Of a stretch of 64,000 nucleotides of DNA, positions 39,560 to 52,545 are shown one piece after another. The notes under the pieces were generated by a model. It was not told the DNA's origin, made no database searches, and worked only from the letters and a program-made list of their open reading frames with translations. Every line of letters starts with the position of its first letter. Position 1 is the first letter of the stretch. The translations under genes and the position numbers were made by a program. Origin of the DNA: Poecilobothrus nobilitatus (lineage: Eukaryota > Arthropoda > Insecta > Diptera > Dolichopodidae); assembly GCA_947095535.1 (NCBI GenBank), contig OX352774.1, forward strand, positions 224,056,965 through 224,120,964, in the 5' to 3' direction.

Positions 39560-39735
39560 CTCCTCATTCGTTTTTTCCTTACCCCTTGGTCATTATACTG
39601 CGCAAAGAGTTAGTGTGTTTATGCCATTATTATGAATACGGAGGAACATTGAATTAGTACTGTGAGGCTTGTGATTTTTTAGTCTCTTTTAAAGATTTTC
39701 ACCTCCCTTTGGTGAAAAATAATAAAATAGGATCA
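39560..39735 (+). mobile_element. SINE-B copy, strongly diverged
   Basis: TTTTTTCCTTACCCCTTGGT, ATTATACTGCG, AGTCTCTTTTAAAG, TTTCACCTCCCTTTGGTG and an A-rich end keep the family order; the middle is not alignable by eye. Confidence 0.4.
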
Positions 39736-41239
39736 CCACTCTTCAACAAAAAAAATTACGAGTATAAATTAAAAATTTGAAAATTTGAAAACAAAAAACT
39801 TTTATTTAAACTTTTACTACACAGATACTAGAGACAGCCTTATGACCTGGATAAAATACTCAAATTATTTAATTTTTAGTATTTTAAATATCATATTTTA
39901 GTTTTATAAATAACAAAAATTATTTTTATTATAATACACCACATGTGATTTAAAGCGGCATCGTAATAAAAGTTAACTACAACGCATTTCTTTTTTAATT
40001 CACGTGATAATTAAAAAAAAAAAATGCTCATTAACATTTTATTGCGTTTAATTAATATTTAAAAATAATTTCCTTGAGCAGATAAATTTTTTTACTATTA
40101 TTTGAATCAGGAAATTAAAAAAAAACTTTTTATAATTTAAAATAAAAATCTATTTGGATTAATTAAGCAGAAAATTTACATTCACAGCAGCTTTTAAACT
40201 TTGTATAACCCTATTATTTTTATACTATAACTCCCCATGATTTTTCATGGTATCTTTATTGTATCTTATCGGTTTGAATTGAACTGATTTACCCAAATCT
40301 CTACAGAATTAGTGAAAATGCTGTGAATCAATTCTTGAAACAATTAAACTAAAACATTAAAAAAAATTAAAATAAGTGAATATCTGAAAATAAATAAATT
40401 ATTCTTTAATTCTACTTGTTTAGAGTGAACAGCAGTGAGATTTGGTTTAGACGTCAAAGTTTTATCATTTTTACTACGATTTAGTTGTGAACATTTAATT
40501 AGGTATTCAATATTTTAAGGTCGATGTAAATTTAATCATCAAACTATATAAATATAAAATTTTGGTCTTAATCTTCAGTGTTCATTGAGCAGAAGATTTA
40601 TTTATGAGCAATAGTGTAATTTTTTGAAAAATTTATTATCTCATAGCGAAAATAATTAAAAAAATTTATGAGCACATTCCAAGCATTTCAAGCGTCTTAT
40701 TTTATTTTTTATCCGAAAAGTTTTTGTAAAAAAACATTTTTAAATACCGACATACACATACATATTTCCATAATGTTTTCGTTATTTTGTTTGAATCCAA
40801 ATTTTTTTTTATAATTTTCATTTGGATGTCTAAACTCTAAACGATACCTAAATCGATATGAGAAATAAAATTATTTGGTTGGTTTGAATCAAAATAAGAA
40901 AAATAATATTTTTAGTCATAAATTTAATGATACATTTACTATAACAATAAATGATTGATTTGTTTTTTTTTTAATACAAGTAAGTGTGTTAATTTTACAT
41001 ATCAAATTATATCTAAAAAATCGCTGTTCGCTTTTTTTTTGTTAAAAACTAGAGGAAAACAAACTGAATAGCGAAAACATCACTAAAAAGGGAAAATATT
41101 TCTTTTTTAAATCAATTTTATAATGTAAACATTTCTTTTATAAATATAATTAATATAGCCCTTTATTGAGAATAAGTTTCTCATTGGGCATTTAGGCAAA
41201 TATAGTTGAAATAAATAAATAAATCAATATTTAAAGAAT

Positions 41240-41865
41240 ACCTAATACCCAGAGTTATAGTCCCTCAAAATTATCAAAAAGCCCTATTTGCAGATGAATA
41301 TATCTCAAGCTCCGCGCAGTAGTTTTACAATATAAAAATGATATAAGACCGGAAATTTTCTTACCTCTATGAAACAATATCAAAATTATGCATAATTTTG
41401 TAATTTACTATTTAAATTTACCGTTATGTGAAAATTAAATTTTGCATGATATTTCTTTTTTCATAACTACGCACGATTTTAGATAAAAACTTGAAATTTT
41501 GAGTTCACTCAGAAAATTTTTTTGTACCACCACCTATTTAAGAGTTACTAGGGCTCAAAAATTGAAAATATGCTATTTTTAGACATCTGGAACTTAGGCA
41601 CCTGTACACATTTTTTTCGGCAAGACATAAAAATTAAAGATTCAATAATATATTTTTACGTGTGTTAACAGTTTTTCTTAGTTAGAATTCCGAACTTACA
41701 GCCTCTCAAAATTGCAAAAGGGTCCCTATTTTCACATTTTTTTTATATGAAATTTTCATATTTTGGTGCAAGTCACAATTCTAAATAGTTTGTATTATCT
41801 TTTGGATATCTGCGTTTTTAAAAACCGTTGGTTTACATTCTGCCTTGTTTAATAATGTAATATTG
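41240..41865 (+). repeat. Family D dispersed repeat
   Basis: TATAGTCCCTCAAAATT, TTTACCGTTATGTG, AACTTGAAATTTTGAG, GGGCTCAAAAATTGAAAAT, ACATAAAAATTAAAGATTCA, TGTTAACAGTTTTTC, CTTACAGCCTCTCAAAATT and TGCAAGTCACAATTCTAAAT. Nearly collinear with the reverse copy at 32000-32660. Confidence 0.65.
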
Positions 41866-41869
41866 TCCT

Positions 41870-43530
41870 TGTTTACATTACTTAACCGAGACAGACATAT
41901 TTTGATCTATTTTTGCAGATATATTTTGAATTTTATCTTTAAATTTGTACAGGAACATAATATTTGGTAGTTGATAGCATATGTGCAATACTTACCATCT
42001 ATTATTAGAGTGGGAAGCCTCTTCTCTGGTTACGATATGTAAAAGAGATATCGTCCCAAGAAGATCTGTAAGACAAAAACTGTGCTTAAACGTTATTTAG
42101 AAAAGTATAAGAAAATTGCCAGACAAAGTAAATAATATCACTTTATCTTAACGATAATTATAACAACTGCTACTGGAGATGTTTTAATATTTGCTTAAAA
42201 AATAAAACAACTACTGATAGCTTCTCATATTCTTTTAGAACGAAGTAATTTTTTACCAATTTAAATATCCTAAATAAATGAAGCTTTACTTTGCTACACA
42301 GGCTTTTTCTATATGATTCTATATGATAAAAACTGTTTTGTATAAATTTGCCAATAAATGTTTTATTTTATAATACCTTCCTTTCATCATTCACGAAATT
42401 TATTAGTCATGACATGTTTTAGATGTATCTAATTTATTATTATGGGATGGTTTTACATCTAATTTTATTTCTTTTTGACTTACAATTGAATAAGAAAAAA
42501 AAAAAAAAAGAATTCCTCTACACTGTTTACTGTTTATTGTAAATAAAATAGAAAATAAATAAATTTTTTGTTTTTTTTTGGGTTTATGATTTTTTAAATT
42601 GTTTTCTTCTTGTGAGACTTTAACTATGTCATATAAATGGTTTTAGAATGTTATTTAAATCTAATTGTTCAACAGAAATGAATTCATACATAATAAATAT
42701 ATATGTATATATATTATAAATTTTAGTCAATAGGTATTGATTTTTTTTTAATAAAAATATTATTAAAGTTTTAAACTTGTAATTTAAAGAATTTTTTTTT
42801 TTAAATATTACTTATCCATAGTATTCATGTATATCACACGCATATTATACGACTTATATAACAAATGTAGTCAAGTACATCAAGTCAAGTAATCCAAGAC
42901 GCTTTAATTCTTTGGATCTACATGAAGATTTACCTACATATTCACCTGATAGATATGATCATTCGAACTTCATACCTTTTAAAAACCAAATTGAGTTTTC
43001 AATTAAAGGCTGTGTAGTGTGTGCCAATCAATAACTTAAATAAGTCGAATCGGTAAGTGGGAAAAAATATACTTATGTAGCTGGGAAAAAAGAAAATTTA
43101 CTGTGACAAATAAACACAAATTTTGACAAAATTATTCAAGTTTGTCAACAAATTTAGATTAATTGTTTTAAAATGAACAGAATAGTAATGCCGTCAATGC
43201 ATCCTTTTTTAATCCTTTTTCTTTCCACTTTTTTACAATAATATAACTTTTTTGAAGCGTTATAGGACGGAAAGTTAGAGAAATTCAATTTTTTAAAGCG
43301 TTCAAAAAATAGAATGCAAAAATTAAAGAAGTGCACTTTTTGAAGCGTTTTTTTTTTAATTTTGACTATCTTTTATTTTTTGTGCCTGACCATAATAAAA
43401 AAATTTTACTTTTAAAACGAATAGTTCAGAACTTTAGAAAAGTTTTCAAGTTTCTCCGTGTTTAACAAAAGCTAAAAATGTTAAAAACATGTATAAAAGA
43501 AATGTCATAAAAATGGAACAAAATTGGAGG
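41870..43530. other. No gene seen
   Basis: 42000-42110 and 42880-43030 are less AT-rich and may be old mobile-element fragments; no domain could be read. Confidence 0.45.
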
Positions 43531-43544
43531 CAAAATAGAAAAAT

Positions 43545-43714
43545 GGGGCCTCGGTGGTCTAGTGGGTATAAAATACGCTGTAAACATCGAGGGTTCGAAT
43601 CCCACACACATCGTAAGAGTTATTCCCCCTTACGACATTTACGGCCACGTCTGAACAGGAAAAGCTGAGAATATCCTGTCCACATTTATGTGACAGAGAA
43701 ATGCATTAAAAAAA
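43545..43714 (+). mobile_element. SINE-A copy 4
   Basis: Same head and body as the copy at 53022, with a short deletion between A and B boxes (TGGTCTAGTGGGTATAAAAT). B box GGGTTCGAATCCCAC intact. It ends in poly-A and is flanked by the 13-bp duplication AAAATAGAAAAAT (43532-43544 and 43715-43727). Confidence 0.92.
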
Positions 43715-44354
43715 AAAATAGAAAAATTTCTACTTTTTTTTTAGTTTCAATAAAAGTGAACAAACAAGGATGAAAACATGGCGAAAAAGGGATAAAAGGA
43801 TGACGCCTAACTGTTAAGTAAGAAATTATTTTCCATTGCTGATGTCATTTCTAATGGAAATTGAAGGAACAAATTCGCTGATAAAGATTCATTAATAAAA
43901 CAGGGAAAAAAGTCTTAAGCCAGTGTTAACATTTACTGTCTTTTTCCCACAATTTTTATGTTCACTCTTCACTCAGACAAAAGTCAATGAAGTTAATAGG
44001 CATAATTCATAATCTGATTCTGTAAAATTATGATTTATTTTTACAAAGACAATGTGGTTAGGTAAAATTTTGACATAATTTTACTTTGCAGAGTAAAATA
44101 TTATAAAGTTGCACATTTATAATATTTATTATTAATATTAATAATACATTTGAAGCCTTTATTAGAGAAAAAATTAAAAATTAATTTACAATATACATAA
44201 CAAAATAATAAAAATAATTGTCACGATGTTTATTAAAATTTTTTTTTATTTTTTAAATGAAATTTCAATTAAATTAAAATTGGAAATTTTCAAACGAAAA
44301 CAAAATATAGTTTTTTTTTTCTAGTAAAAATTTAAAATTTTTTAATTTAATATT

Positions 44355-44526
44355 GTTTGCGTTCCTTTTACAGAGTAAACTACTCTTTTCTACTCCCAAC
44401 TATACCAACCTTCGAGAAAGGATAGATAGGAGTAAATACGATTATGTTAAGTTAACTTTCCAAGTTAATTTACCAACTACTCCCAACTACACTCAACTAC
44501 TCTTTTCGTGTAAAATGAACGCAAAC
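44355..44526. mobile_element. 172-bp MITE with 18-bp terminal inverted repeats
   Basis: GTTTGCGTTCCTTTTACA at the left end and the inverted right end GTTTGCGTTCATTTTACA differ at one base. The interior has repeated ACTACTC(CCAACTA) motifs in both halves. The open frame crossing it (44353-44562) is a by-product. Target duplication not clear. Confidence 0.65.
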
Positions 44527-46114
44527 TGTGTACCACAAAAAAATACAAAAAAAAAAAAATAAAAATAATCTACGTAAATATAAAAACAATTAAGGCCATT
44601 TAAAACAGTTTTTACACACATATTCATTATATACAAATATAAATGCTCAAATGTTACTATAGTTGATTGAAATAGGTATGCATATACATATACATACGTA
44701 CAATATATCGCATAAAAACATAAGGCTCTTATGTCATATTTTTTAATCGTAAAATGCTTTGACTTAATACTCAACCATTTCAATTGAACGAAATTTCAAA
44801 TGCGTATGCCTAAAAGACATTAAATTTAAAAATAAGATTTTTTTTTTTGTTTTTATTTTTATTTTCTAGTTCTAACAGCATTTTAATGAAAAAAACTAAT
44901 TTAGCCGCAGGAATGAATTGTGAAATTTTTTTTTTTATTTTGTATTCTATTTCCTCTGTTGAATGTTTTTTCAAATGAAAATGCATATACATTTATAGAT
45001 AGGTATGCATATTATTTATTAAGCGGTTTTTACATAACATGTTAACCAGCGTATTTAATATTTTAATTTTCTTGGTTTTACTTGGTTCACAGGAAAATTA
45101 CTCCATTTTGTAACAATGACTGGTTACAAATAATTGAAATTTTTTTTTTTTGTAATGGTGAAAATGAAAAGTGATGATTATAATTCAACCAAGTTTTAAA
45201 TTAATGCATGTGACGCAGTATGAACAAAATTTAAAAAATAATATACGATTGATTTTTAATCAAAGATTTAAGGAAAATAAAAGGGCTAGTAAAAAACTAA
45301 AAAGAGTAACTGAACATTTTTATTAAGACTTATCGCTGTGAGCTTTATAGTCAAAAATGAGAGAGAAGATCAGAAATTTGTTTTTATTTTTTTAAATCGT
45401 AATTTTTTATCTATAATTTTTTTACTTGTATTATGTGAAATAGACCTAAACAGTTCTTTAAAATTCCTTTTTATTGTCACAATTTTGTAAAAACGACTGA
45501 AAATATAAGTATAAAATATCTATAAGTGTATATATATGCATAATTTAAAGAATGAACATTTAAGTACTTTTAAATTCATGTACATAAAGTCATTTAAAAA
45601 ACTTAAATACTCTGAGTAAAAACGAATAACTAGTTGAATTTTATCTTTATAAGATTTTTAACGTTTTGAATATAAATTGATTTTTTAAGTATATACAAAA
45701 GTTAAATAAAATGAAATTTATTAATAATTCATGATGCCAAATACTTTTCAGACATTTTCTCAAACATATAATCTTATAATCTTAAAAAAAGATTTATAGT
45801 AATTTTAGGGCTGATTTAACAATTCAATTTTTTAAAAAATTTTTAAGAAATATTTGAGGTTAAAATTTAAATTTAAAGTATAAATGAGCTAAAAGTTTTC
45901 AAAGAAATCAAAATAAACTTAAAATTTTATATTTAATTCTATAGCTATAGGATTATAGGATTAAATCCTTCACTGCTTATTTAATATATTAGACAGCGAG
46001 TGTAACGACAGAAACGTATAGAATATGGATGCAGAAATTTTAAATTGGGGATTTGAATTGAAAGGAAACACGCAGAATACGCATTTATTTGTTTTTTCAT
46101 ATTCAAATTATTTT

Positions 46115-46328
46115 TTGTTCTTTTTTTCTTTTTCTAGAAAAATAAATGTGGACCAGGAAATTCCATAAATGTGGACAGGAAATTACACAGCCTTTCCTGT
46201 TCAAGTGTGACTGTAAATGTCGTAAGGGGGAATAATTTTTACGACGTGTGTGGTATTGAATATAAACTCCCTACTCGGTGTTTACAGCGTATTTTATACG
46301 GTCTTACCCAGTAGGCCACCGAGGCCCC
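46115..46328 (-). mobile_element. SINE-A copy 5, reverse orientation
   Basis: Head at 46328 (GGGGCCTCGGTGG on the minus strand), body to about 46143, then a T-rich stretch that is its degenerate A tail. The flanks CATATTCAAATTATTTT (46098-46114) and CATATTTAAATTATTTT (46329-46345) form a 17-bp target duplication with one change. The B box is damaged (TCAATACC). The piece near the tail, GTGGACCAGGAAATTCCATAAAT, partly repeats itself. Confidence 0.9.
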
Positions 46329-47504
46329 CATATTTAAATTATTTTAGTAAATTTTTTCGAGTTTTAAACCCTCGTTTAATCTGAAATCTGAAAACTTAAA
46401 ATTTAGCATTTTGTTTATTTTTGTTATACTGTTAACTTTCCAGAGTTAAATTGAACTTTCAAAACATTAAATGCATTTTAATTTAAATATCTTATAATTG
46501 TCTGATTAAATAAAATAAAAATGTTTTAATTGTTTTTAAATTGCACAAAACTTTAGCAGCAATTTTAGTTTTTCATCTTTTTGTTTTATATCTTTTTATC
46601 GTTTTTTATTCAGTTTTGTTTTATTTTATTGCTTTCATTGCAGAGATTTTAATCATCACGACATACAATAAGGAGACATTAAAAAAAAGACATTTTAAAC
46701 AACCATATACATATTCAAACATTTTTAGTTTCCTTTTTGCTTTTCTTCCGTATGTGTTTTTTTTTTTGTATTAGGTAGTTTTTTTTTATCTTCAAGTTGT
46801 TTTTTTGTTTTGCCTTTTCATTGTCTGTTATATGAAAAGGATGCGGAAGAAGTTGATATTTTCATCTTTTGATTTGAAACCGTATAGTAACTTTTTATAT
46901 ATTTGTATTTGAAGGTAAGGATCGCTTGTAAGATGGAATAAGAAAAACTTTTTTAAACATGAATAAAAAAAAAACAAAAAAATATAAAGACAGTGACAAG
47001 AAAAGAAATCAGAATAGGTTGAACAAATTTACACAATACATAATATATGGTGAGTATTAGATGAACAACTTGTTGTTTTATAATCGTATTGATGAATGTA
47101 TATATTATATATATACAGTGTCAGACAAAAAAATAATTAAATTGTATATATCTATTTTAAAACTATAGTAAATTTTTCAGAAAAATTACTGGTATCAAGC
47201 TATAATCTTTTTAAAAGATAAGTTGCATAAAAGTAATACCTGCTAATATGTTTTTTTTTTTTAACGTTCGCTACTACACACTATTTATGTATACACTTGG
47301 TAATATATTTTTTTTAAGTTCAGATTCACTAGATACAGTTTTTATTAAAGTAATAAATTTGTCAAAAAGTATTCATAAAATATATATAACTAAATATAAT
47401 CATTACATTTTTACAAAATTTAATTTATTTTCATCAATATTTTCATAGTTTTAGTTCTGAAATACTCAACTAAATATGCCGAATTTTATATTAAACTTGT
47501 TTCC

Positions 47505-47692
47505 ACAATTCTTGTCCTATCCTTTTCTATCCCTACTCCCTAGCCAATATACTGCGTTAGCTGGTAAGGATTTTATCCCAACATATTGGCTAAAGGGGAG
47601 GTGGGTTTAATCAGCAAGAATCTGACACTACCAAGGTGGAATTCTTGGTGTCTTTGGAAAATACCCACCTCCTTTAAAAAAAAAAAAATTAA
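47505..47692 (+). mobile_element. SINE-B copy (second short retroposon family)
   Basis: A CT-rich start (TCCTATCCTTTTCTATCCC), then a 10-bp perfect inverted repeat TAGCCAATAT / ATATTGGCTA (47541-47550, 47583-47592), then GAATCTGACACTACC, ATTCTTGGTGTCTTTGG, CCACCTCC and a poly-A tail. The A tail and 5' variation suggest LINE-mobilised copies, but I see no Pol III A/B boxes, so it might instead be the 3' end of a longer element. Confidence 0.75.
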
Positions 47693-47859
47693 ATTAAATA
47701 AAATTTTAATTTACAATTTTTAACTCGAAATTTTCAATATTTCCAGATTTTTTTTTTAGCATCAAATCGCCTCAAAAAATTAAAAGTAATCATAATTAAG
47801 TTTTTTTCTAGTGGAAAAGTAATTGAAATATATTTTTTTAAATGTAAAATAATTATGAA

Positions 47860-48075
47860 CGAAAAAATCAAATTTCCTCCTTCCGTTCCTTGGTGCGTAC
47901 AAAATTGCGATTAACATAATCTAGAAATTCCAAGTGTAAGCGAAGAAATAAAAACATATGCACTAAAGCATAAGACTCGTTTAGAAGGGCACATAAATAT
48001 AAAATCATCAAAATTTTTACATATCGAAAATATTAATAAAAGGTCATTAGATTTAACGATGCATGCATATCATCT
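47860..48075 (+). pseudogene. Jockey-clade retrotransposon ORF2 C-terminus
   Basis: From 47885 the + strand reads P-W-C-V-Q-N-C-D, one stop, then H-NLEIPSVSEEIKTYALKHK-T-R-L-E-G-H-I-N-I-K ... K-R-S-L-D-L. This follows the C-terminal signature of Jockey elements, P-W-Y/F-V-R-N ... D-L-x-I-P-x-V-x-x-E-I ... R-L-x-x-H-x-N ... R-L-K-R ... D-L. Only about 65 residues are recognisable. The reverse transcriptase itself is absent, so this is a severely 5'-truncated insertion or what remains of one. It lies between a SINE-B copy and another retroelement relic. Confidence 0.8.
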
Positions 48076-48544
48076 TCACCGAACTATGCAATTCCTAATA
48101 TATTTATATTCATAAGTATATTGAAAATAAAGGACTATTAAAAATTTGTATATTTTGGAGATTTGAATTCATAAAAAAATATTAAATACCAAATTAAAAC
48201 TATAGGCAGTTCGTTGTCCGAATTGCTCAGTGATTCATATAATAAATAATGCAGCTGTAGTGTGTTATAAAAAATGCTTTTCTTTGCGATGGAGAAATTT
48301 ATATTAAATATAAAGAACAAAATTGTTATCATCCAAAGATTCTTCTTTATCAATAAAATAAGCAGAGAAGGATAATTAATTATAGGACATATAATTATTA
48401 TATGTAACTAAAATAACTTTTGTTAATAACTATATGAATACGGAGAAAATAAGATTATTAAATGAAGTTTTGCCTGATATTTATTATAAAATATATGTAT
48501 AATAAAAATTTATAATAATGAACCGTAGTTTTTTTTTTTATTGA

Positions 48545-49375
48545 TGAAGGCGTAGCTAACACGTCAGTAACCACTAGAGTCTAAGTCTGAAATACAATGA
48601 TATTGCTTTGACGGAAGAAAATTTGAAAGCTTTAGAGAGTTCACCTAAATCTTGGAAAAAGAAACAAACAGGATTTTTTCGCCGTTTTTTTTGAAAGACT
48701 GGGTTAGGTTTAATGTTGTCCATAGCATATGGATATCTAACTTTTTAGAATGTCTACCGATCGGACATTGACCCATAATACACCATAGTATATGGATATC
48801 TAACTTTCTATAGCATATCTACCGATCAGACATTGGTCCATAATAACACCAAACAATTGTTTTATTTAAAATCAAGAAAGAGAGAGTGTATTCATTTAGA
48901 TCTTTTTAAATCACCATAAAGCTCTGATTGTGCAGCAAGTTGCACTTGCACGCTACCGATCTTTGGCCTACTCAATCAAGTTTTTGTGATAGTGATACGG
49001 GCAGATGGAGTAAGCTCAAGATCTGATTCGTGCGTTTTCTAAAGGTCATCCCCCTACTTATTTTTTGAAATTTTCTCTTGCACAGGGACCGAAATCAAAA
49101 TGTTAGCGTTCTGTACTGAAATTATTTTTATTACTTTTCTGTAGCCTACTACCATCTTAGACCTTAGATTTGGTAAAATTTGCAGCTAAGGATTTAATTG
49201 CTGCTTGATTATCAGAATATCAGAATAGAATATAATTCTGTTATCTGAAAGTATCTTAGATAGCCAAAACTTCCACTAAATTTTTTATGTTTATAATATT
49301 TCCTAAAATTTCTTCCCCCAAAGCATATCCGATGCGGTATTCAAAAACGCTCGTACCTTTAGCTTTTTGAACACA
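48545..49375 (-). pseudogene. Decayed non-LTR retrotransposon: RNase H domain and C-terminus
   Basis: Minus-strand reading from 49360 shows G-T-SVFEYRIGYALGEE, then S-DNQAAIKSLAANFTKSK (49160-49214), a textbook RNase H motif (S-D-S-Q-A-A-I-x-A-L). Further on come I-S-V-Q-N-A-N-I-L-I where W-V-P-G-H is expected, GQCPIGRHSKKLDIHML (48720-48775), and DLGELSKAF (about 48640). Several stops and frame shifts are present. The order matches the I/R1/Loa group of elements that carry RNase H. A 63-bp tandem duplication at 48721-48848 lies inside the GQCPIGRH part. It may be related to the tail at 22716-23130. Confidence 0.8.
48721..48848. repeat. 63-bp tandem duplication inside a retroelement relic
   Basis: ATATGGATATCTAACTTT, CTACCGATCGGACATTG, CCCATAATA-CACCATAG occurs twice with small changes (CCGATCAGACATTGG in the second). 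Confidence 0.85.
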
Positions 49376-49379
49376 AATT

Positions 49380-52300
49380 CTTAAGTATTCGACCACAAAA
49401 TTTCCCAATTATTTTTTTATCTTATATTGTACAAAGAAGAGTATCTGTAGCTATATATAAAAAATTATTGCATAATATAAAAATATTCGCGAATATAAAA
49501 ATTCAGAGTATAAGTATTTATATAAAATTGCATATGTATAAATCTCAAGGATATTAACAAAAAAAAAAATTTTTATATCCATGTTATAACAAACAGAGGG
49601 TACTCTGTATTTCATAAGTAAAAAGAAAAACTATAAATGAAAGAAGAAAGAAATAATAAATGAAATTTGTAATATTATGACACAATTTTCTACTTTAGTA
49701 AAAAAAAAAAAAAACAAAAACAAAAATCCGATTTTGTACAAGGATTTTGAAATTTCAAAATTGCATGGAATATAATATTCTTCTACCTATATTAATACAT
49801 ACATATATCAATACAAACTTATATCTAGGTTTCTTAAAGTAACTTTAAGTACTTTAATAATAAGTTTAAATCTTTGTTTTTTTTTTTTTTCATTTTATTT
49901 TTTCTTGTATTATTTAAAAATATAGTATTGTATTTATAAATGGAATGATAATACTATAATAAACATGAAATGACAAAATATTGTGTGCAAATAATATGTT
50001 GTTTTTTTTTTTTATCGATTTTAAAAATATATTTTTTGTCATTAGATTTTCCGTTTACATTTTATATTATATACGTATTATATGAACATGTTCAAGGTTA
50101 AAATTTTGTATTTCTTAGTTTTTATGTTAAACTTATTAAGGAAAATATATACAAAAAAAAAAAAAAAGTATTGATATATTTTTTTTCTTTATCTGATTAT
50201 AAAATAATGTGTGTGTATAAATTATAAGGAATCGTTAAAAATGAATTAGAAAATAAAATTTAAAAGAAATATATTATATGTATATTGAAAAGTGGAATAT
50301 TTATTAACACTTTGGTGAAATATTTATAACACTAAATAAGTTTTGCAATATAATAAAAAAAAAACAAAATATTGATATACTGATATCATTACTGATATTC
50401 ACTGAAACTTTTAAATTTTAAACAGCATTTTGGATATATACATATACTCAAAAAAGTAAAAAGTGCAGTAGTAATTTTTTTATATTATTTATAAAAGTAT
50501 ATGATATATTCTGAAACTACAGGTACGCATTAATTAATCAAGTTATTATTATACCTGGTAAATCTTCGCAGATATTCCAAATCAAAATCCTAATTTCAAA
50601 ATGCAAACTTATAATTGTAAAAAAAACAAATCCCAAAATAAAAAATTCCAAATGTACAAAATCTCAAAATTATTTAAACCCTAACAAACTATGTAAAATC
50701 CCTTTAAATTATTTTTGTTACATAAAAATGCCAACAACAAATCATAGAAAATAGTGGGGGTTGCCGTCCCCCAAACAATTGCTAAATAAATTATTGAAAG
50801 TCTGATTTTGCAAGCAACTATAAAATTTCTCCTAATTCAAAATCTCGCAAATATATATGAACATATACTTATGTATATTCTGGAAAAAGCGTACATAAGT
50901 CTGATATTGTAACCAGCTCAAAAATCCATCACAATTTTGTTTTTTACTTACTTAAACATCAAAGCATTTAAATTAGTGAAGACTACTGCCTTGCAACCTC
51001 CGCAAAATAAATTATTGGAATCGTGATTTTGTAAAAAAACTTTTGAATGCTTCGCCTAATAATTTTTATAAGATACGTATACTTCAAAAAAATAAAATAT
51101 TTAAAGTAGCAAATATAAAAATTTTGTATCAATGGGATTTTTTGTTTGGAAATTTAGGTGGATTCTCAATTGTTTTCAACATGCAATCGTCAATCGTAAT
51201 AAATTTTATGCTGATTTTAAAGCTGATTCGAATAAACACTGAAATCAGCTGAAGATATATGCGAGTTTTATCTTAAGATTTTAACACAAAATTTTACAAT
51301 TTGCAAAATTCATTCAGTTTGAATATATGCGGAAAATTCAAACAAATTAAAGGAATATAATAAAATTTTTCATAAAATACTATACAAACAATTTTTTTTT
51401 CTCTCATTTTTTCACAATTTACTACACAAAAATAAAATTTAACATTGAAAAAATTATAGTACCTACATTAAAAAAAGAAAAAAATTATGAAAAAAAAATT
51501 TGTTCATTTTATAATGAAATCACAACTTTGCACCAACACTTTGTTTATTTTCAATTTAAGCAAAGTTCTTTTTCTTTTTGTTTTAATTCCTAGAAAAGTT
51601 TTTTTTTTTTACCAGAAGGTGAATGCTTGAAAGGAATTTTCACCACCCCTATATAGAAAAAACTATGTGTTTTTTTTTTTTTTTTCATAAATGTAAAATT
51701 AACTATAGGGAAATTTAAAAAAAAAAAAATAAAATAAAATCACACCTGAAGAATACTTCAAAGTTTAAATAAGTTGAAAGAAAAAAGTCTATGCATAATA
51801 TACGATACACTTTTAAAGTGTTAATTTTACTGCTCATGAAGTAACTGTGTCTACTTTAGTATTTAAAGAATTGCCACATATTTTCTTCAAAAAAAAAAAA
51901 AAAAACTTTTTACTTTTTCTATAGTAAAAATGAACCCAATAACATTTGAACAACATAAAAATTAAAATAAAACAAAATGAAAGAACTTCTGCTGGTTTTT
52001 AAAGAATTTTTTTATGCTATAAGTTTCGAGATATATATTGTTTTTTTTTTTAATAAATAAAAATTAATTTTTTTTAGACAATCTTTTTTTTTTTTATTTA
52101 TTTATTTATTCAACTATAACTATACCTAAAAAAAAGATAACTAAAAAAAGAAAAAATGGTTATATTTCTCAAATTAATTATTAGCTTTAAAAATAACAAA
52201 ATTTTTTTTCGCTAATTTTAATCTAATCTTAAATGAAATTATTTAAAAGTAAGTATCTTTTGAATATTTATTTAACAATAGAAGTTTTTTTTTGCTTTTT

Positions 52301-52540
52301 GCTTTTTTTTCCTTGAAAAGTCATATAAAAACCAAGGTTTTTTCAAAAATTTTGTGAGTATAATTAAAACTTAATCCTAATAAAACAAACTTAACCTAAC
52401 TCCCTTACCTACCCCTTTTTTTTATGTTCGGGAAAAACCAATAACGAAAAAATTGATTTCTAAAATTAAAATAAAAAAATGAAAATTTTTTTTTTTGATA
52501 TTTATGTACACTAATAAGTATCTTCCAACCACCAATAACT
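49380..52540. other. AT-rich desert with minor repeats
   Basis: Contains the direct repeat at 50755-51065. The 69-codon frame at 51043-51252 has no family signature. Otherwise featureless. Confidence 0.5.
50755..51065 (+). repeat. Two diverged direct copies related to the 55.2 kb foldback
   Basis: AAATAAATTATTGAAAGTCTG (50785) and AAATAAATTATTGGAATCGTG (51005) begin similar stretches (ATTTTG-A, CGCCTAAT/CTCCTAATT). TTCTGGAAAAAGCGTA and GATATTGTAACCA are shared with 55300-55380. Confidence 0.5.
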
Positions 52541-52545
52541 TCTAT

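Noticed and set aside
48138..48353. 71-codon minus frame with a hydrophobic, signal-peptide-like start
   Set aside because: Composition is typical of AT-rich chance frames and there is no homologue or promoter evidence; kept only as a weak possibility.
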